Assembly: GCA_035236585.1 (NCBI GenBank)
Contig: CP141139.1
Span: 42,417,217 to 42,481,216, forward strand
Length of the DNA stretch: 64,000 nt
Reading direction: 5' to 3'
Source of the DNA: Warburgia ugandensis
Lineage: Eukaryota; Streptophyta; Magnoliopsida; Canellales; Canellaceae
A program made the position numbers and the translations under genes. Position 1 is the stretch's first letter, and each line of letters starts with the position of its first letter. Below, piece after piece: positions 23,350-34,560 of the stretch. Below the pieces are notes generated by a model. It made no database searches. It saw only the letters and a list, made by a program, of their open reading frames with translations, and had not been told where the DNA came from.

Positions 23350-24110
23350 GGTTTATGGAGTTTTCATATGTTTAAAATAATTTAAAGGATATTTAGTATA
23401 TTGAATATAAATTTATGAGGATGTTGAGTAATTTAAGAAAGTTCGGACTTATAATATATTTTGCCTATAAGTGCCTACAATTATATAGCCTCAATTAAAA
23501 ATATATGAAATAAACGGTCAAGATCTATCTTATTATACAAGCCTAAAGATAGTTTTACCTTTATAATCTTATAGAGTGTTCATATGTTCAAAATGATTTA
23601 ATGGATATTTAGAAATATTGAATAAAAACTTATGAAGATGTTGAATGATTTAACGAAGTATGAAATTTAGGATGTGAAATAATTTTAACAGGATGAGAGT
23701 ATTCATATGTTTCATGTTTGTAAACTTATAGAGTGTTCATGTCTAAAATGATTTAAAGAATATTTAGTATATTAAAAAAAAATTATGAAGATGTTGATTG
23801 ATTTAAGAAACAATGAAATTTAGTATATGAGATAATTTTGAGAGAGAGATAGAGAGATCAATTGATAATTTTAATGAGCGATGGCATGGTGATATTGAAA
23901 TATTAAAAAAAGATGTGTCGAAGAAGTAGATAGATTGCGAAGAAACACACTTCATCTTGTATCATAGTAAAAATATGAATAGGATGTGTGATAATTTCAA
24001 AAGACTAAGAGTATTCATATGTTTTATGCTTTTAATCTCATGTAGTGTTCATATGTTTAAAATAATTTAAGGAATATTTATACGTATAAAATTATTTAAG
24101 GTGCTAATGG
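23350..24110 (+). repeat. Four degenerate copies of a roughly 150-300 bp spaced repeat
   Basis: The core GTGTTCATATGTTTAAAAT plus a following TTTAAAGGATATTTAGTAT and, in three of the four, ATGAAGATGTTGAATGATTT, recurs beginning near 23359, 23572, 23728 and 24048, with variable spacing. An upstream companion, ACCTATAAGTGCCTACAA, also occurs twice (23290 and 23465). This looks like an old local duplication rather than a named transposon. Confidence 0.65.
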
Positions 24111-24349
24111 TGTATATAAGACTATAATATGATGAGATTAGGGAGTTAGAATTAGAAGTTAAAAAGGAAGGATAGAGAAAGAGAGATTTTAGAGATAGAT
24201 GGTAGAGGAGGTATTCAATGATAATCAAAAGTTGAGGAATTGGTATACAAGTACACATACACTTTAACCATGTCTACTAGGAGGTTCTCTTATAGAGTGC
24301 CAAGTTCTAGAAACTAAATAGTGTTTTTAGTTTTTCTAAGCGTTAAAAA

Positions 24350-26270
24350 AATGATCATATGGTCTACATTGCTTTAAAAGGTAACCATTGATCCAGGTCA
24401 ACCCATAGAGCCTAGACCCATTTTCCACCATTTCAAGCTTTAAGTAAGGATCAAGATCATTCTAGAGCTAGAAGATGAGCCCCAAAAATATTTGGTAGAA
24501 TTGAAGGTGACTAAGAATGGGCCAACACAAAATATATGCAAAAGGTAGAAGAATTCCACCACCTTAGCATGAGATTTCAAGCCATGCAAGCAACCTGAGC
24601 CACATGAGCCGTGAAAAAATGGCTAGGAGAAGTCAAGCCATGCTATCCATGAAGCCAGGATGAAAGCCACTAAAGCCATCAAGTCAAAAGCCATAAAGAG
24701 GAGCTACTTGAGCCATTTGAATACAATCAAATGGGTCCACACAATTTGAAGAAGAACATGCAATTTGCTAACTTGAAAAAATCATGTTCTAAAGAGAAAT
24801 CTCTCTCTCCCTCCCTCTCGTGAACTGCATACAAAGGAGAAACATGCACAAAGTTGGTGTGGTTTGCCTTCCTAATTCCCTTTCTTATGCAACCATCGTT
24901 CCCCAATCCTAATCCCTTCTTTCCCTTCTCCCTTAGGATAGATATTAGCAAGAAATATCTTTATGTATAAGGTGGAAATCGTAGAGAAAGGGAATTAGTT
25001 TTTGCACGCATCTTTGTCGGGGAGTTTTTGCCCAATCTTACTTTGGGGGAAGTTTTTTATGCAATATTTCTTGGAGGTAAGTTTTTCTACACATTCTTTT
25101 CTTTGAAGGCTTTTCTATCCTTCTTTCTTGGAGTTTCTCTATGCATCTTCACTTGGAGTTCCACACATCTCTTCTCTTTGTGTAAGCCATTGTTCCTTTG
25201 GTTCATGCACATCTTCTTAGATTCTCTTCTATGGGCATTTGCTTCTAATTGTGCTCTAGTTCATGCATCCAAGGCCATCTATCTCTTATAGTGACAGCCA
25301 AGAGAAAATAGTCTTTGGATCTCTTTCCAAGCATGCAAGTCTAGGTTGAAGGTTTCTTTGCTCTTCTTTATTTGCTAGCCTTATATTGTTGCTTGTTCTT
25401 TTTTAGTTACCATCATGCTTCACCGGCTTTGCTTATCTTTAGGATTCATTCCCATCTTGTTTTTCTCTCTTTGGTTATCGCCTTTGGGTCACACACATGC
25501 CTATCCATGGATAGCATTAGATCTGGAAATTAAACTCAAGTTATTGTATTTTCATGATATTTAATATTGTGCACATTTCTTGTAATGTTTCACATCAATA
25601 AACAAGTTTAGTTTCATGTGCACTCTGCTTGTTCATGCACCTCTATCATGCATGCTTTGTTAATATTTATTACTCGTGTTAGTTGAATGTTTAGATTAGA
25701 TTTCATTCATGGATCATGTTTGATGCATGTTTAGATTAGATCTTCATTTTAGGAAGTTTCTAAATTCAAGTTTACAAGTTTTATTTTTAAGAAGTTCCAA
25801 ATTTCTAGTTTTAGGAAGTTCATTCATTTTAGAATGTAGTAATCTTTAGGAAGTTTCTTTAAGATTAGTTGCATGTTAGAAAGTTCAATCTAGATTTAGG
25901 TTTCTAGGTTTCTTCGTGTTTCTAATTCTGTATTAGTTTCCTCTCTTGAATGCATTGTAGTTATAGAAAGTTTCTAATTCCATTCTTAGAAGTTTCTAAA
26001 TCTTAATTTTAGAAAGTTTTTATTTTTAGAATGTTTCCTTTTAGTTTAAGTTTTTAATTTTATGCATGTTTTTAATTTTGTGTTCTTTTAATTCCTAAAG
26101 TAAATCAAAATACAAATTTTCTTTTGGCAAGGTTAATTAATCCAAATAGATTCCAATTACATACAAATATGTTAGATTCCTCGTGGGATCAACCTCACTT
26201 GTGTATCATCTTATTACTTTGATCTGTGCACTTTTGAGTACTTTTTAGAATACATCACATACTAACTACT
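24350..26270 (+). repeat. Probable 5' LTR / leader of Athila-like element 1
   Basis: Placed upstream of an Athila-like gag. It ends with GTGGGATCAACCTCACTTGT and a CTGTGCACTTTTGAGTA stretch (26191-26250), which resembles the R/U5 end of Athila/Tat LTRs. A GTGACAGCCAAG word at 25291 recurs at 41409 upstream of the second Athila-like element. I could not find a matching 3' LTR or a clear primer site, so the borders are approximate. It includes the TTTAGGAAGTTTCT-type repeats at 25740-26040. Confidence 0.4.
25740..26040 (+). repeat. Degenerate short repeats of TTTAGGAAGTTTCTAAAT type
   Basis: At least eight imperfect occurrences of TTAGGAAGTTT, TTAGAAAGTTT or TTAGAAGTTTCTAAAT in 300 bases, often followed by TCTAGATTTAGG-like spacers. 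Spacing is irregular at about 20-50 bases. Confidence 0.7.
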
Positions 26271-26519
26271 ACTATTCCCAATGTGAAGATGTAGCCAGTA
26301 ATACTTCTTCTTCCATTAAGGTTTGCAGCCACATTAGCATATACATGTCCTTGTAAAGTGATATCTGATCCTCTATAACATAATATCATATCTGCACTAT
26401 CTCTCAGTTACATTAAATTCCACTTGACTTTTATCTAATGTTCCTTTCTAGGATTGCTCATAAAACTACTAACAATTCCCAATACTTGAGCAAAATCTAG
26501 CCTTGTATAGGTAGAAAAT

Positions 26520-27340
26520 ATGTTCCAGACAATTACTACCGAATTAAATGCCATCATGGCTACCAATGCATTCATGAAACCTCCACAAGAGGTTTGCTCT
26601 ATTTCTTCCAACCCAACACTCTTACCTTCAACTTATCCATCTAATAGTGTGTACATTGAACATCTTTTGGAACAAGTGAATGCTCTGAACACATATTACA
26701 CTTGTAGCAATAATCCATACTTTGAGACCTATAATCCAAGATGGGTTAGGCATCCTAACTTTTCATGGTCAAAGAACAATTACTAAGGAAGTCCATATAT
26801 GAATACCCCTACACAAAAATTTTCTAAAACCTTAGTTCCCCTACAACCACCTAGTTTTTAACTGCCTTAGTAGCCAAAGAAACCATCAGTTGAGGACAAT
26901 ATAGAGTTGCTCCTAAAGGAACAAGAGGAGACTAATAAGGCCTTACACAATATCTAGAATGAGGGTAGATAGAGATCAGATATAAATTCTCAAGCTAATG
27001 CCTAATTAGACATGCAAATGAGTCAATTGTCTACTACATTGAATGAGAGAGGAAAGGGAAAGTTTCTTAGTCATCGAAGTCCAAACCCTAAGGCCAGTTT
27101 GAAATAGGGTCAAGTTCAAGTAGATCACATGAGCAAGCTGCCCTTAGGAGTGGCCGTTAGGTTGATAACAAGGTAGGGAAGACTGAGGAAATACTAAAGG
27201 AGAATGAACTAGCTAAAATATAGGAGAAAGCATAGGGACCTCCCACTCCATCTGAGCCTATAGTGGAGACACCTTATGTGCCTAAAGCCCCATTCCCTCA
27301 GTTGTTGAATAAGGCTAAGAAAGGACAATTTTTAATGAGA
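26520..27340 (+). pseudogene. Athila-like gag, C-terminal part
   Basis: The frame 26520-26786 ends with NPYFETYNPRWVRHPNFSW, close to the NPYSNTYNPGWRNHPNFSW signature of Athila gag. The following sequence (QLSTTLNERGKGKFLSH-like, near 27025) matches the segment before the protease. Relatives have a CxxC zinc-binding word near PPQEVCSISS; only the first cysteine remains. Several stops interrupt the frame. Confidence 0.72.
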
Positions 27341-27479
27341 TAATAGATGTGTTTAAACATGTTCAAATAAATATCTCATTATACAAATGCTATTAAAGGC
27401 ACCCCTGCTTATGCCAAATTTCTTAAAGAGCTCTACACACAAATGTGCAAGCTCAATATGTAAAAGAAATTCTTCCTCA

Positions 27480-27830
27480 TCAAGTAGGTGAGATCTTTAA
27501 TCTAGTATTAGAACCCTCTTAAGGTCAGAGATCCTGGTTGTCCTACCATTTCTTGTGTTATTGGAGGTCATTTCATTGATATGGCACTACTTGATTTGGG
27601 GGCTAGTGTAAACCCGTTGCCATTATTTGTCTATGAGCAACTTAGGGTTGGTGACTTTAAACCAACCAATACCACCTTGTAGTTACCAAATAGATTAGTA
27701 AAGATTTCATGTAGTATGGTTGAGGATGTTCCAATATAGGTGGACTAGTTTTACTTTCCTATAGATTTTATTGTCCTAGATACCAGCATGTGCCAAATCT
27801 TAGTGATTGGATCCCAGTAAACCTTGGATG
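27480..27830 (+). pseudogene. Athila-like protease
   Basis: Translation reads DPGCPTISCVIGGHFIDMAL, then LDLGASVNPLPLFVYEQL and YFPIDFIVLDT. The LDLGASVN box is the usual Athila form of the aspartic protease active site. TAG and TAA stops occur where the family has Gln (LQLPNR and VQVD positions). Confidence 0.75.
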
Positions 27831-28619
27831 TTGATTTTTTGCAATGTCCAATCCCATCATCAATTGTAGAAATAGTGTGATGAAATTATCCTTTGACAAT
27901 ATGCAAGTCAAGCTCAACGTTTTTAATGCTGATCATCATATCTAGACCTAAATGATTCATGTCTAGCCAATTTAATTGAAGGTCTACTTTAAGATGCTAA
28001 TCCACCATCGTCTATCCTAGACCCACTTCAGGCATGTCTAGCACACTTTAACTATGATTTTGATATAGACAAGTCCATTGATGAAGTAAATAATCTTTTG
28101 GATGCTGAACCTATAATGGGTACCCCCAAATGGGAACCTTTAGTGAAGCCACTAGCTCCTTCAAATTCTGTCCCAATACCATTTGTATATAAACTACCCA
28201 CCTTAGTAATCCATTAATTGAGAATCTAAAATATTCTTACTGAGGAACAGATAAAACCTTACCTATAATCATGGCCTCAGATCTAAATAAAGAATAGGAA
28301 GGTAAGCTTCTTGATGTTTTCTTTGAACATAAGATAGCCTTAGAGTGGACCATTGCGGACATTAAATGGATTAGCCCTATTATGTGTATGTATATAATTT
28401 AGCTAGAAGAAAATGTTAAACCATCTAGGGAAACACTGAGGAGACTAAACCCTAATACGAAAGAAGTATTGAGAGATGAAGTGCTTAAACTCCTAGATGT
28501 TAGTGTTATTTACTCTATATCTAACAGCATTTGTGTCGGCCAAATTCATGTTGTACCTAAGAAATCTAAAGTCACTGTAATTTGAAATGAGGATAATGAG
28601 TTAGTCTCCACTCACATGA

Positions 28620-29740
28620 CTACTAAGTGGAGAGTTTGTATAGATTACCAAAAATTGAACTCGGTCACGAGGAAAGACCACTTTCCTCTTCCATTTATTG
28701 ACCAAATGGTAGAAAGGTTAGTTGGCCATAGTTATTATTGCTTTCTTGATGGTTACTTCAACTATAGCCAAATCCCATAGCACTTGAGGACCAAGAGAAG
28801 AATACCTTTATCTACCCTTTTAGGACCATTGCCTACCATTGTATGCCTTTTGGAATTTGTAATGCTCCAACTACTTTTCAAAGGTGTATGTTGAGCATTT
28901 TTTCTAGCATGGTGGAGAGGCTTTTAGAAGTATTTATGGACGATTTTTTTGCATTTGGTTCTTCATTTAATGAATATCTGCACCATTTAAAACTTGTCCT
29001 TGCTAGGTGTCAAGAAAAGAACTTAGTGTTAAACGAGGAATAAGGTCATTTCATGATACAAAATGACATTATTTTAGACAACATGATATCACATAATGGC
29101 ATAGAAGTAGATAAAGCCAAAGTGGATTTAATCTTTAACCTTCCTTCTCTAAGGATGGTGAAAGAAATTTGCTCATTTTTAGGTCATGGCGATTTCTATA
29201 GATGATTCATCAAAGACTTTAGTAAAATTGCTAAGCCCCTATGTAATTTACTTATGAAGGAGGCAAGTTTTGACTTTGATGATGATTGTATGAAAGCACT
29301 TGAGTGACTAAAGTCTTAACTCACTTTTGTGACTATTATTCGACCACCAGATTGGAGTGGACTATTCGAAATAATGTATGATGCTTCAAATTACGCAATC
29401 TGGGCTGTGTTTGGACAATGTATTGATAAACTCCCCATGTGACATATTGTGACAGCAAAACACTCAACAATGCCCAACTCAATTATTCCACTATAGAAAA
29501 AGAGTTACTGGTAATTACATTTTCCTTGGATAAGATTTAAGGTCATTGTCTATTTGGACCACGCATAACTGAAATACCTCCTTTCTAAGAAGGATGTTAA
29601 ACGAAGGCTAATCCAATGGATACTATTGCTTCACGAGTTTGATTTAGAATTTTGGGGTAAGGTTTTGAAAATGTTGTAGTCTACCATTTATCCAGGTTAG
29701 TTGTGGAGTCTACTAGCGAGAATGTGCCTATAATAGAAAT
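28620..29740 (+). pseudogene. Athila-like reverse transcriptase and RNase H
   Basis: 28624 onward reads KWRVCIDYQKLNSVTRKDHF and PLPFIDQMVERL. The next part shifts frame. 28843-29043 is open and holds MPFGICNAPTTFQRCM and the catalytic box FMDDFFAFG. It continues through one stop as IEVDKAKVDLIFNLPSLRMVKEICSFLGHG (28-residue region 29103-29190) into KDFSKIAKPLCNLLMKE. The RNase H start near 29380 reads MYDASNYAIW. Overall similarity is clear, but no continuous frame exists. Confidence 0.8.
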
Positions 29741-30149
29741 ATTTTCAAATGAACAATTGTTCCACATTTCCCTGTTTCCTTGGTATGCATATATAGTTCA
29801 TTATCTAATCACATGTCAAATCCCTAATCATTGGTCAAAATAAGATAGGAGAAAATTTATTGTCGAGGTCAAGCACTTTACATGGATGATCCATACTTGT
29901 TCAATTACTTCCCTAATTAGGTCATTAGGAGATGCATAACTAATAATAAACATCATAAAATCATTTTCTTTTATCATGATCATAAATGCGGGGACTATTT
30001 CAGTTTTAGAAGGACAACTTCAAAGATTCTGTAGTGTTGTTCTTATTGGCCCACTATTTTTAGGGATTCACATGCTTACTACATAGCATGTGTTACATTT
30101 CAATGATTGTGAAGCATAAGAAAAAGAAATATGATGCCCTTGAACCCCA

Positions 30150-31046
30150 TTTTGATCATTGAGCCTTTTGATGTTTGGGGCATTGATTTTATGGTACCTT
30201 TTTTCTAACTCCTTTGTTTATCTGTACATCCTTGTAAGAGTGGACTATGTGTCTAAATGGGTGAATTTCATACCATGCAAGACCAATCACCACAAGGTGG
30301 TGGTCAAGTTCTTAAAAGAAAATATTTTTGCACTCTTTGGTACCCCTAGGGCCATAATTAGTGATGGGGGCAAACACTTTTGCAATATAGTGTTGAGAAC
30401 TTAAATGAAAAATATAGTATTACCCATAAGCTTGCTACCCCTTATCATCCTCATACTAGTGGACAGGTAGAAGTATCAAATAGGGAGATAAAGTGAATTT
30501 TAGAAAAGACTAGTCTTTAAGACTTACTAACACTTTTATGGGCCTACCAGACTACATTTAAAACCCCTATAGGCATGTCGTCCTACCACTTGGTCTATGG
30601 AAAGGCCTACCACCTACCAGTAAAATTTGAGCAAAAAGCATATTGGGCCATTAAAAAGTTCAATTTTGACCTAGATACTACTGGGACCCACAAAAAATTC
30701 CAACTCAATAATTTGGATTAACTAAAAAAATATTCATATGAGTTTGCAAAGATATACAAAAACTGCATGGAAAGCCATCATGATGGACACTTTCAGCGAA
30801 AGTCCTTCATTTGAGACAAAAGGTCCTTTGTGTAATTCTAAACTACAGTTATTTCTTAGAAAACTTCATTCTCAATGGACTAGACCCTACATAGTACATA
30901 CTGTTTACCCTCATGGGGTCATTAAGATAGAGAATGATGGAGAGATTTCCAAGGTCAATGGGCAAAGGTTGAAGACCTATCTAGAGTTGGTCAACCCTGA
31001 AGTGGAGGAGATATTGTTAGAAGCTGTATACCATGACCCACCTTAG
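30150..31046 (+). pseudogene. Athila-like integrase
   Basis: Open frame 30159-30404 reads RVDYVSKWVNFIPCKTNHHK, then [17 protein letters not shown], the second catalytic Asp region of the integrase core. Near 30430 [16 protein letters not shown] follows in another frame and includes the area of the third catalytic residue. 30738-31046 gives the C-terminal domain, with RPYIVHTVYPHGVIKIE and SKVNGQRLKTYLE. It stops without a chromodomain. Confidence 0.8.
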
Positions 31047-31981
31047 CATATTACTTGATACTAGCATTCATCATTAAATTTTCATTCATCATAGCATCGT
31101 ATGTTTGTCGACAATAAAATTAGCACTCATTAGGAGGCAACCTAGGGTTTTAATGTCTAATTATTATACTCATATAAGGTCCTATGTTTCAAAACATTAA
31201 GGATAATGTTTAGTTCAATTTGAGGGGTGTAGATATGCATGAGCTTTTTGAGTTTTCTTGTATTTAAAAAAAAAAAAAGAATTTTTTTTCTAAGTTTTCA
31301 AAATTTTTAAGGTTAAAGCTCCTTTACTATGATGAGAATTGGATTTTAAGAATCTTAGTAATTCTTCTACTTTAACTTGCAAAAATGCATATAGTTAATT
31401 ATGCATTTTATTCATGTCCTAAAGTGTTTTATGAAGGACAAATCTTGAAACACACTTACACATAGTGCATAGTCTAGACATATAAGTGGTATGACTTAGA
31501 GACCCTGAGGAAAATTAGTGGAGACCTTTATACTTAAGTGAGTATTAGAGTTTATCATCTTTCTGAGGGTAATAAATAATTTGATACTTTCTTCACCGTA
31601 TATTAATTTTAAAAGATCCGGTATCTTTGTTTTGGTCAATTGTCAAGAATCAAAGAGAAGTACTAATTTAGTATCCTAAACATTTATTAAATCTGATAGG
31701 TTTTAAGAAACCTAGAAAATGATATAGGCCATTCTTATCTTTAACTAGAGGCATAAAGCCTACCTAGCATAAAATACCACTAGTTAGGCCCTTTGAACCT
31801 CTTGATAAGCCTTTTCTTTCTAAAACCATTTATCTTAACTTAGAAACTAAATTAAAATATTCATTACCTATTTATCAAAAATGAGTAGAGAAAGTAGAAA
31901 AAGGACAAAAATCTAAGAAGTGAAAAAATATCAAAGTGTTTACAAAGAAAAAGCTTTTCCCTCAAAGAAGAGAAATACAAG

Positions 31982-32016
<35 letters not shown>

Positions 32017-32405
32017 AAAAATAAAGAGGAAGCAAAAGTAGAAAAGATATTCACTTCTATACAAAGAAAAGGAAAGTTGTCCAACATTTATAGAAGGCCT
32101 CTACTCATATTTGAAACTTTAAACCCTTTTACCTTTTTTTCAAAAATATTTTGAAGCCTACGTTTCATTCTATCTAAAGACCTATTGATCTTAAGGTGGA
32201 AGATAACCTTAATAAGTATATAAATAGGAAGGAAGGAATTAAGTTGAAATACCATTACTGGCCTTGGCAATGGAATCAATTCATAGGTATCATAATTCAT
32301 TTGTCTTATTTGTGCTTAAAAGAAATTATGGGAACCATTAGATTGTTGGATTGGGTAACATAGTGAGTAATTTTGTTTGAGCTTTTATCGTGGAGCTTTA
32401 TTTTT
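31047..32405 (+). other. Post-integrase spacer of Athila-like element 1
   Basis: No coding. It includes a polypurine-like TTTGAGGGGTGTAG at 31220 and low-complexity A- and T-rich stretches. Its general arrangement (TATGATGAGAATTGGATTTTAAGA near 31330) parallels 44215-44250 behind the second Athila-like element, which confirms the two are related. A TA microsatellite lies at 31984-32012. Confidence 0.55.
31984..32012. repeat. (TA)n microsatellite
   Basis: About fourteen uninterrupted TA dinucleotides within the post-integrase spacer. Confidence 0.95.
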
Positions 32406-33649
32406 TAGTGTATTGTGACAAACTCAAAATTTTAATTGATTTCTATGTAATTATAACATATTTTAATTAGAATAAAAACAAAAATTGAATTACTTGAAAA
32501 TTGAATTTCAAGGGAGTGACCCCCTTGAAAACTCAAAAGTTGTATATGAAACTATAAAAAATGAAAACTATGGATCAAGACAATTCCAATGACACTAATT
32601 TTACATAAAATGGAGATTAGGGTGTAAAAACCCCAAATTTTCACCAATTTAGGGGGGTCCAAATTAATAATGGCACCCCCACCTCTATTTGGTTTTGACA
32701 TGGCAGATGACCCTCAATGCATGGAGCTGGCTCGACATGCATCGTCTACCTTCTCCCTTGTTAGGTGTCTACTCAAAAACAAAAAAGAATGAGGAACACA
32801 TGAGATAGGGAAAACCCTAGCATCCTTCCCCACTATTTGCTTGGACACTCGTCAACGTTGCCTAGCCGCCTGGTGTGGAACCTACTTTCGTCTCCCTCTC
32901 TATCTCACTTTTCTCTAACCAATGCGCCAACCTAGAAAACCCACTCCCTCTCCCTCATTTTTACCTCATCTTGAGTGTCACCTGAATCGGTTGCTCGCAA
33001 TTGCTAGCGGTGCACCTGAGGTAATTGTCGAAGCTGCTGGAGTGTAGCTTGTCTGCAACACCTGAGCCTTCCCCCTTTCCCTCTGATCTAATCCCCGTCC
33101 CCTGCTTCCCATCAGTGCAACCAACATGGCTCATCGGTGCGCACAAGTCAGCATGCATAGACTGCTTGAAAACCCCCTTCCCTCTTTCTCCTTTGACTGG
33201 TACAACCCAACCGGCAACACCAATTTGGTTTTCACCCCCTCTCCTTTTCTCCCTCAACTACTTCCATCAGCATGACATGGCTTCGTTGCTTGAGCAGGCT
33301 GGCTACACGCCTCTTCCTTGTTCTCTCTCCCTCTTCATCTTCCCCACCTTTAGATGGCACAGCTTGATAGGCATGCCAACCCCTCTTCTTTCCCCTTCTC
33401 CCTTCCCCCGATTGGGTTCCCCTGAGCACTACCAGCTTGACATACCAATGCGCATAGGCTAGCTGCCCTCTTGTTGTTCCTTCCCCCTTGTTCCTTTCCT
33501 ATGGTGAGTTGAGGAAGGGTAACTCACCCATGTCACCCACTCTCAACTTACCTTGGTGAGTTGAGTTGACATGGTGAGCCACTACAGCTTTGACCCGTTA
33601 TTCTGCCAAATCATAGATTTTGTAGATCCAAGATAACCATTGCGATCCT

Positions 33650-34560
33650 TGCAATGAGAGAAACAAGACCAATATGCCCGTTCGTTGATCTAAGAGGATC
33701 TGACCATTCATCGTGACTAGACCCTCAATGGAACTAGATTGCCAGATATGTGACTGATTTGACCATCCACTGTGATCTAGACATTAATCTATCTTTGAGT
33801 GATGGATCTATGACTAAATTTGTGTATCTTGCCATGATCCAATTGTTGATCTGCCTCCAAATGGTAGATTTGAACCTATTCCAACCATTCATCATAATTT
33901 GAGCATTGATCTGCCTCTGAAAGTTAGATCTATGATGGATTTGTGAACCCTCACATAAACCATCCATTGATCACTCATTGACACCTTGATCTACAACCTA
34001 TTTGATCCATTCACCACTATCCAACTATTGATCAATCACCATGAAACTAGATCTATGGTTGATCTGGTCTATTTATAGTTACTTAAGCTTAGATCAGTCA
34101 TTGAAACATCAGATCTTTGATTGATCCACACCTAAGAGATGATCCTACCATTAATTAACCACTCATTGCTTTGATCTGCAATCAATATAAGCTCCTAATT
34201 TGATGTGGATGTAGATTTCACACTAGATGATCTGATATGTGATCATATCTAGCCTTTCATCTCGATCCAACCATATATTAGTGAATAGGTTCTATATTCA
34301 TATCTAATTCAAGTATTCATTCTAATCTGACCATAGATGTATCAACAAACCCCTAGAACTATGGCATATGTAGCTTGTTTCCTAAGATCTGACCGTTGAT
34401 TGACCATCCAATGCTAGATTTATGAGATTGGGCATTACATCTATTTCTAATCAATGGTGTTCCACTATCAGCATATCTCTACTCTCCTAGTACACTAATC
34501 AATGATAGAGACACACTTGGAGCCATCCATCCATGGATCGATGATGAAACCTATGAATTG
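33650..34560. repeat. Degenerate repeats of GATCTGACCATTGATC type
   Basis: Words such as GATCTGACCATTCATCG, TTGACCATCCACTGTGATC and ATCCAACTATTGATCAATC recur roughly every 30-60 bases for 900 bases. A shorter, weaker set lies at 50700-50960. Similar phrases are found in some plant retrotransposon LTRs. Confidence 0.65.

Larger units (their letters stand above)
18241..24300. other. AT-rich intergenic block, no gene recognised
   Basis: Six kilobases of AT-rich sequence without a credible coding region on either strand; the open frames are under 75 codons with no known motif. It holds a plus-strand TATA-like CTATAAATGG at 18358, a 17-bp perfect inverted repeat at 22763-22844 and a degenerate repeat family at 23350-24100. 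It is probably old, decayed repeat sequence. Confidence 0.55.
26520..31046 (+). mobile_element. Athila-like Ty3/gypsy element 1, internal region
   Basis: Gag, protease, RT/RNase H and integrase remnants occur in canonical gypsy order on the plus strand over 4.5 kb. The Athila (non-chromovirus) grouping rests on the gag C-terminal signature, the protease DLGASVN box, the FMDDF polymerase box and an integrase ending in VNGQRLKTYL without a chromodomain. Coding is broken by dozens of stops, many of them TAG or TAA where CAG or CAA would be expected, the pattern left by methylation-driven C-to-T decay. Confidence 0.83.

Noticed and set aside
33025..33462. Plus-strand 145-codon frame rich in Pro, Ser and Leu
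   Set aside because: Lies in a CT-rich zone of an LTR-like block, overlaps other frames of the same kind and has no recognisable domain.
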